Positions 17,474 through 26,701 of a stretch of DNA of 64,000 bases are shown in pieces; within the stretch, counting starts at the first letter, position 1; every line of letters begins with the position of its first letter. Location: contig NZ_JAGGKA010000004.1 in the NCBI RefSeq assembly GCF_017873215.1, forward strand, positions 62,001 through 126,000, in the 5' to 3' direction. The position numbers were made by a program, and so were the translations under genes. The notes under the pieces are model-generated. The model saw nothing but the letters and a program-made list of their open reading frames with translations. It searched no databases and was not told the DNA's origin. This DNA is from Clostridium tetanomorphum. GTDB lineage: Bacteria; Bacillota; Clostridia; Clostridiales; Clostridiaceae.

Positions 17474-20400
17474 ATGCATATAAATGTTGGAAAAATTTCT
17501 ATTATACTTATAGCTATAATGGTTATTTTTATTGGTCCAACAGCAAAAGCTGCACCAGCGCAAGTTACAAGAATTGGAGAAGAGGATAGATATGCAACAG
17601 CATCAAAAATTGCTACAACAAATTGGACTAGCTCAAAGGATGTAATATTAGTATCTGGAGAAGGATATGCAGATGCGGTAAGTGCATCTACATTAGCTAA
17701 GCAATTAAACGCACCAATACTCTTAACTAAAGCTAAAGAGCTTAATTCAAACACTCAGGAAGCATTAAACATATTAAAGCCTAAAAATATATACATAATA
17801 GGTGGCGAAGCTTCTGTATCCACACAGGTAAGAAAAGATTTAAGAAACAATTATAATTTAATAGAACTTAAAGGAAGAAATAGATATGAGACTAATATAG
17901 CTGTTGCTAGACAGTTATTAGATTTAGAGGTAAAGTCTGATAATGTTTTATTAGTTGGAGGAAATGGCTTTTCAGATGCTCTGTCTGTAGCTCCAATAGC
18001 TGCAGCTAAAGGACAAATACTTTTATTAGGAAACAATGATATGGATATAATGGAGCCAATTTTTCAGTTTATAAAGGAAAAAAATTGTCAAGTTATAGTA
18101 ATTGGAACAGAGTATGTTATAAATAGCAATATGTATGAAGCGCTACAGGCTGTTTATAGAATACAAGGTGGAAAAGATAGATTTGAAACAAATTTAAATA
18201 TATTACACCAGTTTAAAGATGATTTAAAAAGCGATAAATTATTTATTGCTAATGCCAGTGGACAAGGGTATGCGGATGCCTTAGTTGGAGGAGCTTTAGC
18301 AGGAAATACATCATCGCCACTGGTACTAGTCCATGATGATGATTCTTTGTCTACTGAAAAAGCTATAGATTATATTAAAGATACAGCAATTATAACAACA
18401 GATTTAAGTGCTATAGGGGGAAAAGGTGTTATTTCAGATAATACTATTTCACAAATAAATAATATTATGGCAAGTTCAAAAAATGGTACTCCTACAGTTA
18501 AGTCTATAGAAACTAATGGACTTAATCAAATAAAAATTGTATTCAATACAGAAATTAACAAAGATATGGCAGAACGTATAGAGAATTATCAAATTAATGG
18601 TGTGAATTTGGGAGAAAATGATAGTTTTAAAGCTTCAGCTAATCTTCAGGAAGATAATAAAACAGTACTTATTAATTTAACTAATCCATTTTCTCAACAT
18701 AGAGATGTGATTGTCACGGTAAAGAGCAGCATATTGGACAAAGAATTAAATAGTAATATATCAAAGTTTGAAAAAAAAGTTATATTTGAAGATACTAATG
18801 AACCTAATTTAAAATCTATAATAGCAATTGGAAATAAAAAGTTAATAATTAAGTTTTCACAACCTATAAGAATGAAAATGAATGACTTGGATAAGATGAA
18901 AATCAATGGAGAAAGTATAACTGAGCTATCTTTAAATACTACATTAACTAATTTTAATAATAGTTCTGACAATTGGACTGATACATTAGAACTTTATTTT
19001 CATAATGAAATTAAAGCAGGAGTAAATATTTTTGAAATTCCGAAAGGTATTTCAGGAGTGCAATTTGATAATGCAGCAGGATTTCCTATACAAAAAACAG
19101 AGGCTAGTTTTAATGTAAAAGAAATAGATAAAAACATTAGGATAATAGATATAAAAGGGGATACTACTACAGGAACTATTTATGTAACTTATAACAGAGC
19201 AATGGATAGAGAAACAGCCCTTAATGGAAGTAATTATAATATAAATGGTGCTGTATGTAACTTAGGAGAAATAAGTTTTAAAGAAGGATCAAAGGATAGA
19301 GTAATTAAAATAGAGGAAGTGGGTTCTTTACTTTTAAATGGTGGAGATGAGATATTAATAATAAATAATATTAAAGATGCTTATGGTAATAAGGTGGAGG
19401 AAAATATGGGTACAACCTTCACTATTCCAAAGGATAGAACTAAACCTAAAATTATAGCTACAAAAATGATAGATAGTAGAACCATGCGTATTAAATTTAA
19501 TAAAAATGTTTTAAGTACATATGCAACTAATAAATCTAATTATACATTAATTGATAGTGATGGTATCGACATTACGTATAAAATTCATGAAATTAAAGAA
19601 GCTAATGGTGTAGCTTTAGATAATATAAGTACATATGATATTAAGTTTACAAAGGATAATGCTTTAACAGAACCTGAATATATATTAAGGGTTAAGGATA
19701 TTATTGATATTAATTCAATGCCAAATGTAATGGAAGAGTATAATGGAATAGTATATGGGGTAGATGATATAGCACCAATGATTACAGCAATAGTTAAAAA
19801 ATTGGATAACCCTCAAAAAGTAGTTGTGTTTTTTAGTGAAAACATGGATAAAGAGTCTATTTCAAATGCATCAAATTATTATTATGTAAATGGTGTTGGG
19901 GATACAAAGGTTCTACCTAATAATGCAGAAATTTTTATCACTGAAGATTGTAAGAGCGTAGTTATTTGTTTTCCATCAAATTATATATTGGACAAAGGAA
20001 AATATGAAAATTATATTATAAAAATAGGTGTTGCTAATGTTAAAGATAGAAGTGGAAATAGTTTACCAGATATAGCTCATTTTGATAATATAAGTACAAT
20101 TTACACTGGTGGTCCAAGTATTGTACAAAATACACTAAAAGTTTATTATGATGGAGATGATATAAAAGCTGAAATATTATTAAAGGATGCTTTAAATACA
20201 TTAAACATAAATGATTTTAAGATAGCAGGACAAAGGCCAGATAAGGGAAGCATATTAGGTAGAAATATAATTTTAACCTTTGCCGATGGAAAAGAAGAAA
20301 ATGTAAAAATCAATGCTATAAAAAAAGCTGGGGTAAATGTTACTTTAGAAATAGTTAATCCTAATTCTGCAGATATAGCAGGACGTAAATTAGAAGAAGC

Positions 20401-20788
20401 ATGTGAGCAAGCATATAATGTACAACTTGAACCAAAAACTATTTTCCACTTATGGACAGTAGATAGTTCTTTTGAAAATAATTCTGTAACAGTAGTTTTT
20501 GATAAAAACATAGATAGCAGTATACAGAGTTTGTATGAGGATGACTTTATATTTACTAATGAAAGAACTGGGGGTAAATTAAAGGTACAAGCTGTAACAG
20601 TTAAGGAAAACAAGATCATATATAAATTTGAAGATGCTTCAATAAATTCGGGAGATATTATTAATGTTTATGCTAATTCAAATAATTTTAATGTGAATAT
20701 AAGAAGTGAGAAAGATCTATCAGGAAATTTTTCCAAATATAGTCCATCATTAGATGATTTAAAGGTTAGAAAATTGATTGTAAAATAG
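17474..20788 (+). CDS. Large surface protein: three cell-wall-binding repeats 2 plus Ig-like repeats
   Basis: This 1104-residue exported protein has a signal peptide ending near TAKAAPAQ. Residues ~33-330 hold three CWB2 (PF04122) repeats, beginning RIGEEDRYATASKIA, LKGRNRYETNIAVAR and IQGGKDRFETNLNI, each with a G(Y/F)ADA-type core. CWB2 triplets attach clostridial surface proteins non-covalently to wall polymers. The rest (~340-1100) is a string of ~100-residue beta-rich units with motifs such as KIVFNTEINKDMAE, VTYNRAMDRETALN and VVFFSENMDKESISN. These resemble SbsA/Big-type Ig-like domains that start with 'F(S/N)xxMD'. No enzyme or sortase motif is seen. AGGAGG precedes the ATG. Its role is probably structural or adhesive (inference). 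Confidence 0.88.
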   Translation: MHINVGKISIILIAIMVIFIGPTAKAAPAQVTRIGEEDRYATASKIATTNWTSSKDVILVSGEGYADAVSASTLAKQLNAPILLTKAKELNSNTQEALNILKPKNIYIIGGEASVSTQVRKDLRNNYNLIELKGRNRYETNIAVARQLLDLEVKSDNVLLVGGNGFSDALSVAPIAAAKGQILLLGNNDMDIMEPIFQFIKEKNCQVIVIGTEYVINSNMYEALQAVYRIQGGKDRFETNLNILHQFKDDLKSDKLFIANASGQGYADALVGGALAGNTSSPLVLVHDDDSLSTEKAIDYIKDTAIITTDLSAIGGKGVISDNTISQINNIMASSKNGTPTVKSIETNGLNQIKIVFNTEINKDMAERIENYQINGVNLGENDSFKASANLQEDNKTVLINLTNPFSQHRDVIVTVKSSILDKELNSNISKFEKKVIFEDTNEPNLKSIIAIGNKKLIIKFSQPIRMKMNDLDKMKINGESITELSLNTTLTNFNNSSDNWTDTLELYFHNEIKAGVNIFEIPKGISGVQFDNAAGFPIQKTEASFNVKEIDKNIRIIDIKGDTTTGTIYVTYNRAMDRETALNGSNYNINGAVCNLGEISFKEGSKDRVIKIEEVGSLLLNGGDEILIINNIKDAYGNKVEENMGTTFTIPKDRTKPKIIATKMIDSRTMRIKFNKNVLSTYATNKSNYTLIDSDGIDITYKIHEIKEANGVALDNISTYDIKFTKDNALTEPEYILRVKDIIDINSMPNVMEEYNGIVYGVDDIAPMITAIVKKLDNPQKVVVFFSENMDKESISNASNYYYVNGVGDTKVLPNNAEIFITEDCKSVVICFPSNYILDKGKYENYIIKIGVANVKDRSGNSLPDIAHFDNISTIYTGGPSIVQNTLKVYYDGDDIKAEILLKDALNTLNINDFKIAGQRPDKGSILGRNIILTFADGKEENVKINAIKKAGVNVTLEIVNPNSADIAGRKLEEACEQAYNVQLEPKTIFHLWTVDSSFENNSVTVVFDKNIDSSIQSLYEDDFIFTNERTGGKLKVQAVTVKENKIIYKFEDASINSGDIINVYANSNNFNVNIRSEKDLSGNFSKYSPSLDDLKVRKLIVK

Positions 20789-20798
20789 ATAAACTAGA

Positions 20799-20840
20799 GA
20801 GGACGGTTATTAACTTTTTGATTAAAGTTAATAACCGTCC
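20799..20840. repeat. GGGAC-family palindrome; may also terminate transcription
   Basis: GGACGGTTATTAACTTT (20800-20816) and AAAGTTAATAACCGTCC (20823-20839) form a perfect 17-bp stem with a 6-nt loop, 11 bp after the CWB2 gene. There is no U-tract, so it fits the dispersed repeat family better than a plain terminator. Confidence 0.7.
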
Positions 20841-20895
20841 CCATATTCTCATAGGATTTTAGAAAGTTATTCATAAAATGAAGAATCAATGTTAT

Positions 20896-20932
20896 AATGT
20901 TATTGATAATGAATTTTATTATCAATAACATT
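20896..20932. promoter_or_regulatory. Palindromic operator overlapping the promoter of the metal-binding protein
   Basis: AATGTTATTGATAAT and ATTATCAATAACATT are perfect 15-bp inverted arms separated by 7 bp. TATAAT at 20893-20898 overlaps the left arm, as expected for a repressor site. The ATTATCAA half-site is shared with the palindrome before the metal exporter at 14851. Confidence 0.6.
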
Positions 20933-20949
20933 ATTAAGGAAGTGTAGCA

Positions 20950-21192
20950 ATGTTGTTTTTTAATAAAAAGTCTAAAGGAAAAGAAATAGAATTAAAAGTA
21001 GATGGAATGATGTGCACTCATTGTGAGCTTGCAGTTAAACAAGCTCTTCAAAAAGTAGATGGAGTAAAGAAAGCTAAGGTAAGTCATTTTAAGAAAAGAG
21101 CCTTTATTACATTAGAAGAAGGAAAAGATGTACCAATTTTTGAACTAATACATGCTGTAAAGACTACAGGATATGATGCTTGTGAAGTTTAA
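20950..21192 (+). CDS. Heavy-metal-associated (HMA) domain protein, copper-chaperone-like
   Basis: This is an 80-residue single HMA domain with the metal motif GMMCTHCE (Cys22, Cys25) after a short basic N-terminal extension. The ferredoxin-like pattern continues with VDGVKKAKVSHFKKRAFITLEE and ends in TTGYDACEV. Such proteins bind Cu(I) or related soft metals and hand them to transporters; no copper ATPase is in this window. Translation starts at ATG after AAGGAAGTG. It is preceded by a palindromic operator and followed by a terminator, so it forms its own regulated unit. Confidence 0.9.
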   Translation: MLFFNKKSKGKEIELKVDGMMCTHCELAVKQALQKVDGVKKAKVSHFKKRAFITLEEGKDVPIFELIHAVKTTGYDACEV

Positions 21193-21199
21193 AATATTT

Positions 21200-21236
21200 A
21201 ACCCTAAGTGTTTACATTCACTCAGGGTTTATTTTT
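21200..21236 (+). terminator. Terminator after the HMA gene
   Basis: AACCCTAAGTG pairs with CACTCAGGGTT (one mismatch) and runs into TATTTTT. Confidence 0.8.
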
Positions 21237-21491
21237 AACTTAAAGTATTCCAATATATATATGCAACCTTTAATTTAGTCTTAAAGGTTATACTGTATAA
21301 TAGTAGTATAAAAATAATAAGAATATCTTACAGATCAAATAAAAATTGAAAGTATTTATATAGGTGCTTTTATTTATGAATGTTTGTCTATGCTGAGATA
21401 TTTATTATCTGGATGAATTTAACATGGTTATTATCAATGTAAAATCAAATAATATAATTATATAAAAATTATATTAAATGGAGGTAACAGT

Positions 21492-21707
21492 ATGAGAAAG
21501 CTTTCAGAAGTAGAAGTACTATCTTTAACGTCATTATTGAAGATGGAAAAGGATGGATTAATTGTACAAAAAGCAGTGAATACATTAATAACAGATGATA
21601 ACTTAAAGAGACAAGGAGAAGCTAGCGTATTGGCATCAGAGGGCAGAATAAAAGGATTGCAACAATTTATTAATGAAAATGAAATAACAATTCCAAGAGA
21701 GGTGTAA
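21492..21707 (+). CDS. Small protein, probable spore-coat partner of the CotF-like protein
   Basis: This 71-residue, mostly helical protein (LSEVEVLSLTSLLKMEKDGL, then ASEGRIKGLQQFINE) has no cysteine and no signal peptide. It stands 4 nt before a CotF-like gene and the two share the same operon. Similar short proteins often accompany CotF-family coat genes in clostridia. GGAGG lies 7 nt before the ATG. I cannot assign a domain securely; the spore association is inferred from the neighbour. Confidence 0.65.
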   Translation: MRKLSEVEVLSLTSLLKMEKDGLIVQKAVNTLITDDNLKRQGEASVLASEGRIKGLQQFINENEITIPREV

Positions 21708-21711
21708 TAGA

Positions 21712-22017
21712 ATGGCAAAGATAATTGAAAATATGATTAAAAATAATGTTAATATTAATGATAAAGTTATATCCGCAAATATGCTTTCTGCTGGAAAAGC
21801 TGCGGCTGATGCATATCTTAATGCTACGCTAACAAGTAGTACTCCAGAATTAAGATCTATATATTCTGCTAGTTTAAATCAAATAGTTGGAGGACATAGT
21901 GCTCTTACAGAATTAGCTGTAAATGAAGGTTGGGATAAACCTTATGATTCACCTAAGCAACAATTAACTGATACTTATAATGAATTAAAAACTGTAATCA
22001 ATAAAGTTGAACAATAG
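21712..22017 (+). CDS. CotF-family spore coat protein
   Basis: The 101-residue protein reads like the CotF family (PF07875): ANMLSAGKAAADAYLNATLTSSTPELRSIYSASLNQIVGGHSALTELAVNEGW contains the conserved 'S...L....PELR..Y...L' helix pair and the C-terminal W-x-P-Y ending (KPYDSPKQQL). The protein would lie in the spore coat or cortex region. GAGGTG precedes the ATG, and the 4-nt gap to the upstream gene shows a two-gene operon. Confidence 0.82.
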   Translation: MAKIIENMIKNNVNINDKVISANMLSAGKAAADAYLNATLTSSTPELRSIYSASLNQIVGGHSALTELAVNEGWDKPYDSPKQQLTDTYNELKTVINKVEQ

Positions 22018-22184
22018 TGTAAAGTAAAATCTATTGTAAGTATAAAAAATATACCTCCAAATGTTAGTTTCTTATAAAACATATATAACATATGTTCTAC
22101 TATTGTAATTTGATAGTAACATAATTTTGTTTATAAACATATTATATTAAGTGATATAAGTTAGCAATATTTTGGAGGATATCT

Positions 22185-22994
22185 TTGAAGATTAGCAATA
22201 TTAAAGAAATGACATTGTTTGAGCATCATTTTTGGTTACAGATTTTGGGGGATCATTCCAGATTTCTTTTAAACTCACTTTCACCAAAAGAAGTACCTTT
22301 TATTGAACAAGCAAATAAATTTAAAAACTTATTTGATAATTTATTAAAAAAATCGAGGCAATCACTTTTAGAAGAAGAGTTGTTTACCTTAAATAATCAT
22401 GCTTATGATGCAGCTATGAGAATTAGAGAGTTTAAGCTAGATATAATTGATAGGCAGATTACTGATCAAATTACCATTTCATTACCACCTACATTTATTA
22501 ATCATATGGTTAACGAAGTTAATGAATATATATTTATATTAACTGAATTAATGAGGAACAATATACCACCCATAAGAGATATTCATCTTCATCTTCTATG
22601 GCTTCCTGATGGATCAGGTCATGCATCTAATATAGCTAGTAGTCTTGATGTGACAGAAAAAGAATTGATTAAAAAGAGTAAGCAATATTCTAAGGAATTC
22701 GATAACTTATACTTGAGAACTATAGAGTACAATGGTTATACGAGAACAGGTATTTGTCATTTTCCTGCACTTGATAGTCTTAATAATAATGCTGACAAGA
22801 CAATGAATTGCTTTAAAGAATTTTTAAATGAATTAAAAAAAGGTATTATAGAAAAGAAAATACTTGGAACTCTTGTACCATTGATACCTGATCATATGTT
22901 TAGAGAAGAATGCTATTATCTAACCAAACTTTCAATGGTTTCGAACATAAAAAAACCTGAATGTGATCCTACAAAACCAAGAGTAGAGAGCTAA
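22185..22994 (+). CDS. DUF2935 family protein
   Basis: This 269-residue protein is all helix, with two similar halves and His/Glu-rich helices: FEHHFWLQILGDHSRF at residues 12-27 and a second HLHLLW...GHASNI segment around 145-165. This fits the DUF2935 family, four-helix-bundle proteins with a likely metal site and no known reaction. It is soluble, without a signal peptide. The start is TTG, 7 nt after GGAGG. A weak hairpin terminator follows. Confidence 0.8.
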   Translation: MKISNIKEMTLFEHHFWLQILGDHSRFLLNSLSPKEVPFIEQANKFKNLFDNLLKKSRQSLLEEELFTLNNHAYDAAMRIREFKLDIIDRQITDQITISLPPTFINHMVNEVNEYIFILTELMRNNIPPIRDIHLHLLWLPDGSGHASNIASSLDVTEKELIKKSKQYSKEFDNLYLRTIEYNGYTRTGICHFPALDSLNNNADKTMNCFKEFLNELKKGIIEKKILGTLVPLIPDHMFREECYYLTKLSMVSNIKKPECDPTKPRVES

Positions 22995-23008
22995 GTTTAG
23001 CGTATAAG

Positions 23009-23040
23009 AAAATCCTAGTTTTATTATCTAGGGATCTTTT
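23009..23040 (+). terminator. Hairpin terminator after the DUF2935 gene
   Basis: ATCCTAG pairs with CTAGGGAT (one bulged base) ahead of CTTTT. The stem is short, so confidence is moderate. Confidence 0.6.
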
Positions 23041-23080
23041 AATGTATAAATGTATTTTTATTCATATTTAACACCACCTA

Positions 23081-23134
23081 TATTGTGGGACAGTTATTAA
23101 GTTTTTCAATAAATTTAATAACTGTTCCACAATA
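23081..23134. repeat. GGGAC-family palindrome
   Basis: TATTGTGGGACAGTTATTAA and TTAATAACTGTTCCACAATA form a 20-bp stem with one G-T pair and a 14-nt loop. The symmetry extends beyond the GGGAC core. It lies between convergent genes. Confidence 0.75.
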
Positions 23135-23164
23135 TTGTAAAAGAATAACACAAATATTAAATTA

Positions 23165-23211
23165 CTGTCCCCACGATTTTAACAAGTTTTAAATTTTAAT
23201 AACCGTCCCCA
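23165..23211. repeat. GGGAC-family fragment, two GTCCCC ends in the same orientation
   Basis: CTGTCCCC at 23165 and TAATAACCGTCCCC ending at 23210 are two left-end copies without their mates. They look like remains of adjacent or overlapping repeat insertions. Confidence 0.6.
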
Positions 23212-23223
23212 TTATTCATTATT

Positions 23224-23994
23224 TTAATCCCTGAATTTTTTAAAGGTATGAATTAATTTTTTAGTGTAGTTATGTTGAGGATTGTTGTAGATATCGTAGT
23301 TTTTACCTACTTCTATGATTTTTCCTTTGTTCATTACTGCTATTTCATGGCAAAAGGCTGTAACTAAATCTAAATCATGAGATATAAATAAATAGGTTAT
23401 ACCAAATTCCTTTTGAACCTTTTTCAATAGCTGTATAATCTGGGCTTGTACGGAAACATCTAGCATGGAAGTTGCTTCATCTAAAACTATAAATTTGGGT
23501 TTTAATAGTAAAGCTCTAGCAAGGGCAACTCTTTGAATTTGTCCTCCACTTATTTGATGAGGATATCTACTTAAAATTTCCTCTTTTAAATGAACATAAT
23601 TTAAAAATTCTTTAATCTTTTCTATTGCCTCATTTTTACTCATTAAATTGTGAATCAAAATAGGTTCTAGTAAGCTAAACAATATAGTTTTGCTAGTATT
23701 TAAGGAGGTATCAGGATGTTGAAATATTATTTGCATATCTTTTCTTAAATTTATCATGTGTTTTGGGGAATATTTTGTTATGTCATAGCCATTAAAATAT
23801 ATTTCTCCGCTATCACAGGGAATAAGTTTAAGAATTGCTCTGCCTAAAGTAGATTTACCGCAACCACTTTCACCTATAAGTCCAAGAGTAATTCCTTTTT
23901 TTATATGTAAAGATACATTATCTAAAGCTACGGATTTGGTTTTTATGAAACCATTTCCCTTAAAAGTTTTAGTTAAGTTATTTACTTTTATCAA
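23224..23994 (-). CDS. ABC transporter ATPase, nickel/peptide (NikE/OppF) type
   Basis: This is one of two ATPases of a five-gene importer. Walker A is GESGCGKSTLG, the signature is SGGQIQRVALARALLL and Walker B is FIVLDEATSMLD. At 256 residues it lacks the ~60-residue C-terminal oligopeptide extension of OppF and ends soon after NPQHNYTKKLI, like NikE. It starts with TTG (GAGGTG 8 nt upstream) inside the end of the partner ATPase gene, a 17-nt overlap. It is the last gene of the riboswitch-controlled operon. Confidence 0.92.
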   Translation of the reverse strand: MIKVNNLTKTFKGNGFIKTKSVALDNVSLHIKKGITLGLIGESGCGKSTLGRAILKLIPCDSGEIYFNGYDITKYSPKHMINLRKDMQIIFQHPDTSLNTSKTILFSLLEPILIHNLMSKNEAIEKIKEFLNYVHLKEEILSRYPHQISGGQIQRVALARALLLKPKFIVLDEATSMLDVSVQAQIIQLLKKVQKEFGITYLFISHDLDLVTAFCHEIAVMNKGKIIEVGKNYDIYNNPQHNYTKKLIHTFKKFRD

Positions 23995-24919
23995 ACAAAA
24001 AGCACCTCACTTTAGAGCCATTTCCCATTGTATAAAAATCAGGTTTTACTAATGAACATATAGACATTTTATTAGGACATCTTGGTGAAAATTTGCATCC
24101 TGTGGGAGGATTAATAAGGCTAGGAGAAGAACCTTCCATAGGTTTTAATCCTTTATGGGGCTGAGAAAATACAAGCCCCTTTGTATAAGGATGATTAGAA
24201 TTTTCTAAAACATTATAAGCCTTTCCCATTTCAACTATATCACCGGCGTACATAACAGCTATATCGTCACATAAATTTTTAGAAAGAATTAAATCGTGGG
24301 TAATTAAAAGCATACCGCAATTATGAGCATTAGTTATTTTATTTAAGGTTTCATAGACTTGTTCACGAACTATAGCATCAAGTCCTTTGGTAGGTTCATC
24401 TGCAATAATCCAATTTGGATTGCAATATATACCCATGGAGGCTAAAACTCTTTGCTTCATACCACCACTAAGTTCAAAAGGATAGGACTGTGAAACCTTA
24501 TAAGGATTAGGAAGAAATAATTCTTTTAATAAGTTAAGTACTTTAAGTTTACGAGTTTTTTTATTATCATCTGTTCCTTCACTTATTTGTTTTCCTACCT
24601 TCATTATTGGATTTAAAGCAGTACCAGGATTTTGAGGGATTAAAGCTATATCTTTTCCTCTTAAATTTCTCATGCTATTTATATCTAATGATAATAAATT
24701 AGTGTCCTTATAGAATATTTCCCCAGAAATAACAGCATTGCTAGATAATAAACCTAATATGGATAGGCCTAATACAGATTTACCACTGCCTGTTTCACCT
24801 ATAAGACCTAATACTTTTCCCATAGGAATTTCTAGAGAAACATGGTCTACAGCTCGAACATTTCCTTCTTTAGTTGGGAACTCTACTTTTAAATTTTTTA
24901 TACATATATCCATATTCAT
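23978..24919 (-). CDS. ABC transporter ATPase, nickel/peptide (NikD/OppD) type
   Basis: Walker A is GETGSGKSVLG, the signature is LSGGMKQRVLASMGI and Walker B is WIIADEPTKGLD. The C-terminal extension holds HPYTKGLVFSQP and the four-Cys segment CKFSPRCPNKMSIC, characteristic of OppD/DppD-type proteins that may carry an Fe-S cluster. At 313 residues it has the usual length. GAGGTAA lies 7 nt before the ATG. It acts at the cytoplasmic face with the two permeases encoded just upstream. Confidence 0.93.
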   Translation of the reverse strand: MNMDICIKNLKVEFPTKEGNVRAVDHVSLEIPMGKVLGLIGETGSGKSVLGLSILGLLSSNAVISGEIFYKDTNLLSLDINSMRNLRGKDIALIPQNPGTALNPIMKVGKQISEGTDDNKKTRKLKVLNLLKELFLPNPYKVSQSYPFELSGGMKQRVLASMGIYCNPNWIIADEPTKGLDAIVREQVYETLNKITNAHNCGMLLITHDLILSKNLCDDIAVMYAGDIVEMGKAYNVLENSNHPYTKGLVFSQPHKGLKPMEGSSPSLINPPTGCKFSPRCPNKMSICSLVKPDFYTMGNGSKVRCFLFDKSK

Positions 24920-24933
24920 GAAAATTACCTCAT

Positions 24934-25749
24934 TTATATATATTGATTGTAAATATTTTTTCCTTTGTCCAAATAATCTCTTATATAATCGCCAATTATA
25001 TTAATGCTTAAACTTAGAAGCATAATAGCAACGCCAGGAGCTATTATTAATGTAGGATGACTAAGATAATAGGTTTTAGCATCACTTATCATTATTCCCC
25101 AATCAGCAGTAGGAGGTTGTAATCCTAATCCTAAAAAGCTAAGACTTGCTATAGATAATATGACTTTGCCTATTCTCACTGTAAATAAAACTACAAAAGG
25201 ACCTAGTATATTTGGAATTATATGATGAATTATTATATAGAAATCCATAGCACCAATAGATTTAGCACCTTCAATGTAGTCTTCTTCACGTATACTTAAA
25301 ACTTCACTTCTAACTATTCTAGAAAAACCAGCCCAAGATGTAATAACAACAGATAATAGTATACTTTTTATACCAGGACCCATTATACCTATTATGGCAA
25401 TCATAAAACTCATTGAAGGTATGGATTGTAATATATTTACTATTATCTGTATAAAGGAATCTAATTTTCCTCCATAGTAACCGGATAATATTCCAATTAT
25501 AAAGCCCAAAAACATAGTTATTATTGAAGCTATAACAGATAAAAAGATGGAACTTCGTCCACCATAAAGTAATCTACTAAGTACATCTCTTCCTAAAGCA
25601 TCTGTCCCCAGTAAATGTTTCTTACAAGCAGGGGATAGAGTATTTGTCATATCAACTTCTATAGGATCATAAGGAGAAATTAATGGAGCAAATATACTTA
25701 GAAGTAGAATTATAGCTAAGGTAATAACAGCAAATTTATATATTTTCAT
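24934..25749 (-). CDS. ABC transporter permease, NikC/OppC type
   Basis: This inner-membrane permease of 271 residues has an N-terminal TM followed by the OppC-type segment PYDPIEVDMTNTLSPACKKHLLGTDALGRDVLSRLLYGGR. It has about six TM helices and the EAA loop (EGAKSIGAMDFYIIIHHIIP). An upstream TTG at 25767 would include the ribosome site itself. ATG 25749 has GGAGGTG at proper distance and starts 2 nt after the previous stop, so it is preferred. Confidence 0.92.
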   Translation of the reverse strand: MKIYKFAVITLAIILLLSIFAPLISPYDPIEVDMTNTLSPACKKHLLGTDALGRDVLSRLLYGGRSSIFLSVIASIITMFLGFIIGILSGYYGGKLDSFIQIIVNILQSIPSMSFMIAIIGIMGPGIKSILLSVVITSWAGFSRIVRSEVLSIREEDYIEGAKSIGAMDFYIIIHHIIPNILGPFVVLFTVRIGKVILSIASLSFLGLGLQPPTADWGIMISDAKTYYLSHPTLIIAPGVAIMLLSLSINIIGDYIRDYLDKGKNIYNQYI

Positions 25750-25750
25750 A

Positions 25751-26701
25751 TTAAGATTCACCTCCAAGTCTTATTTTAGGATTTAAAATAAGATAGGATA
25801 GATCTATAAGTAAATTAAAAACTATATAAACAATACCTGCAAATAGAACATAACCTTGAATTACAGGATAATCTCTATTAAATATTCCTTCTATGGCAAA
25901 GCTGCCCATGCCAGGAATAGCAAATATACTTTCAATTACAGCAGTTCCTCCTAATATGCCTGCAAAATAGTTACCTATAAGTGTTATTATTGGCAATAGA
26001 GAATTTAAAAAGGCATGTTTTACAACTATAATTTTATAAGAAAGACCCTTTGATTCTGCAGTTATAATATAGTTTTTATTAAGCTCCTTTAAAACATTAG
26101 CTCTTGTAAGTCGCATTATTACCCCAATGGTTCCAGAAGCTAATATAAAAGAAGGCATAATAAGACTTTTAAAACTTTCTATACCGTTGGTTGGAAGTAG
26201 TTTAAGTTTCTCTGAAAATATAGTTATTAAAACAAATGCAAACCAAAATCCTGGAATTGAAATAAAGATCAAAGCTATAATTCTTCCTACATTATCAATA
26301 TAACTATTATTTTTTACTGCCATAATAACTCCTAATGGTATACCAAGTAATATAGCAATAATTACTGCAAATATAGATATGGAAAAGGTTATAGGGATTC
26401 TTTTAACTAATTCATCAAATACAGGCTGGTCTGTTATGTAAGATTTTCCTAGATCGCATTTTATAGCTTTTTTAACCCATCGTACATATTGAGTTAATAT
26501 TGGATCATTTAATCCCATATCCTCTCTCATAGCGTAGACTTCTTCTTTAGTAGGTTGACTTATACCATCTCTAGTGAGAATTTCACGCGCCGGATCTCCC
26601 GGCGCTAGTATCCCTAACATAAAAGATATAAGTGAAATTCCTATAAGTATTGGTATAGTACACAATATTCTTTTAAATAAATATTTAAATATTTGTGCCA
26701 T
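25751..26701 (-). CDS. ABC transporter permease, NikB/OppB type
   Basis: The 316-residue integral membrane protein has the OppB-family N-terminus (LFKRILCTIPILIGISLISF), the APGDPA motif, LGLNDP-like GLNDPILTQYVRWVKKAI, and the EAA-loop region RLTRANVLKELNKNYI. The C-terminal IPGMGSFAIEGIFNRDYPVIQG is also typical. Its ATG shares a base with the stop of the substrate-binding-protein gene (TAATG), so the two are translationally coupled. Confidence 0.93.
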   Translation of the reverse strand: MAQIFKYLFKRILCTIPILIGISLISFMLGILAPGDPAREILTRDGISQPTKEEVYAMREDMGLNDPILTQYVRWVKKAIKCDLGKSYITDQPVFDELVKRIPITFSISIFAVIIAILLGIPLGVIMAVKNNSYIDNVGRIIALIFISIPGFWFAFVLITIFSEKLKLLPTNGIESFKSLIMPSFILASGTIGVIMRLTRANVLKELNKNYIITAESKGLSYKIIVVKHAFLNSLLPIITLIGNYFAGILGGTAVIESIFAIPGMGSFAIEGIFNRDYPVIQGYVLFAGIVYIVFNLLIDLSYLILNPKIRLGGES

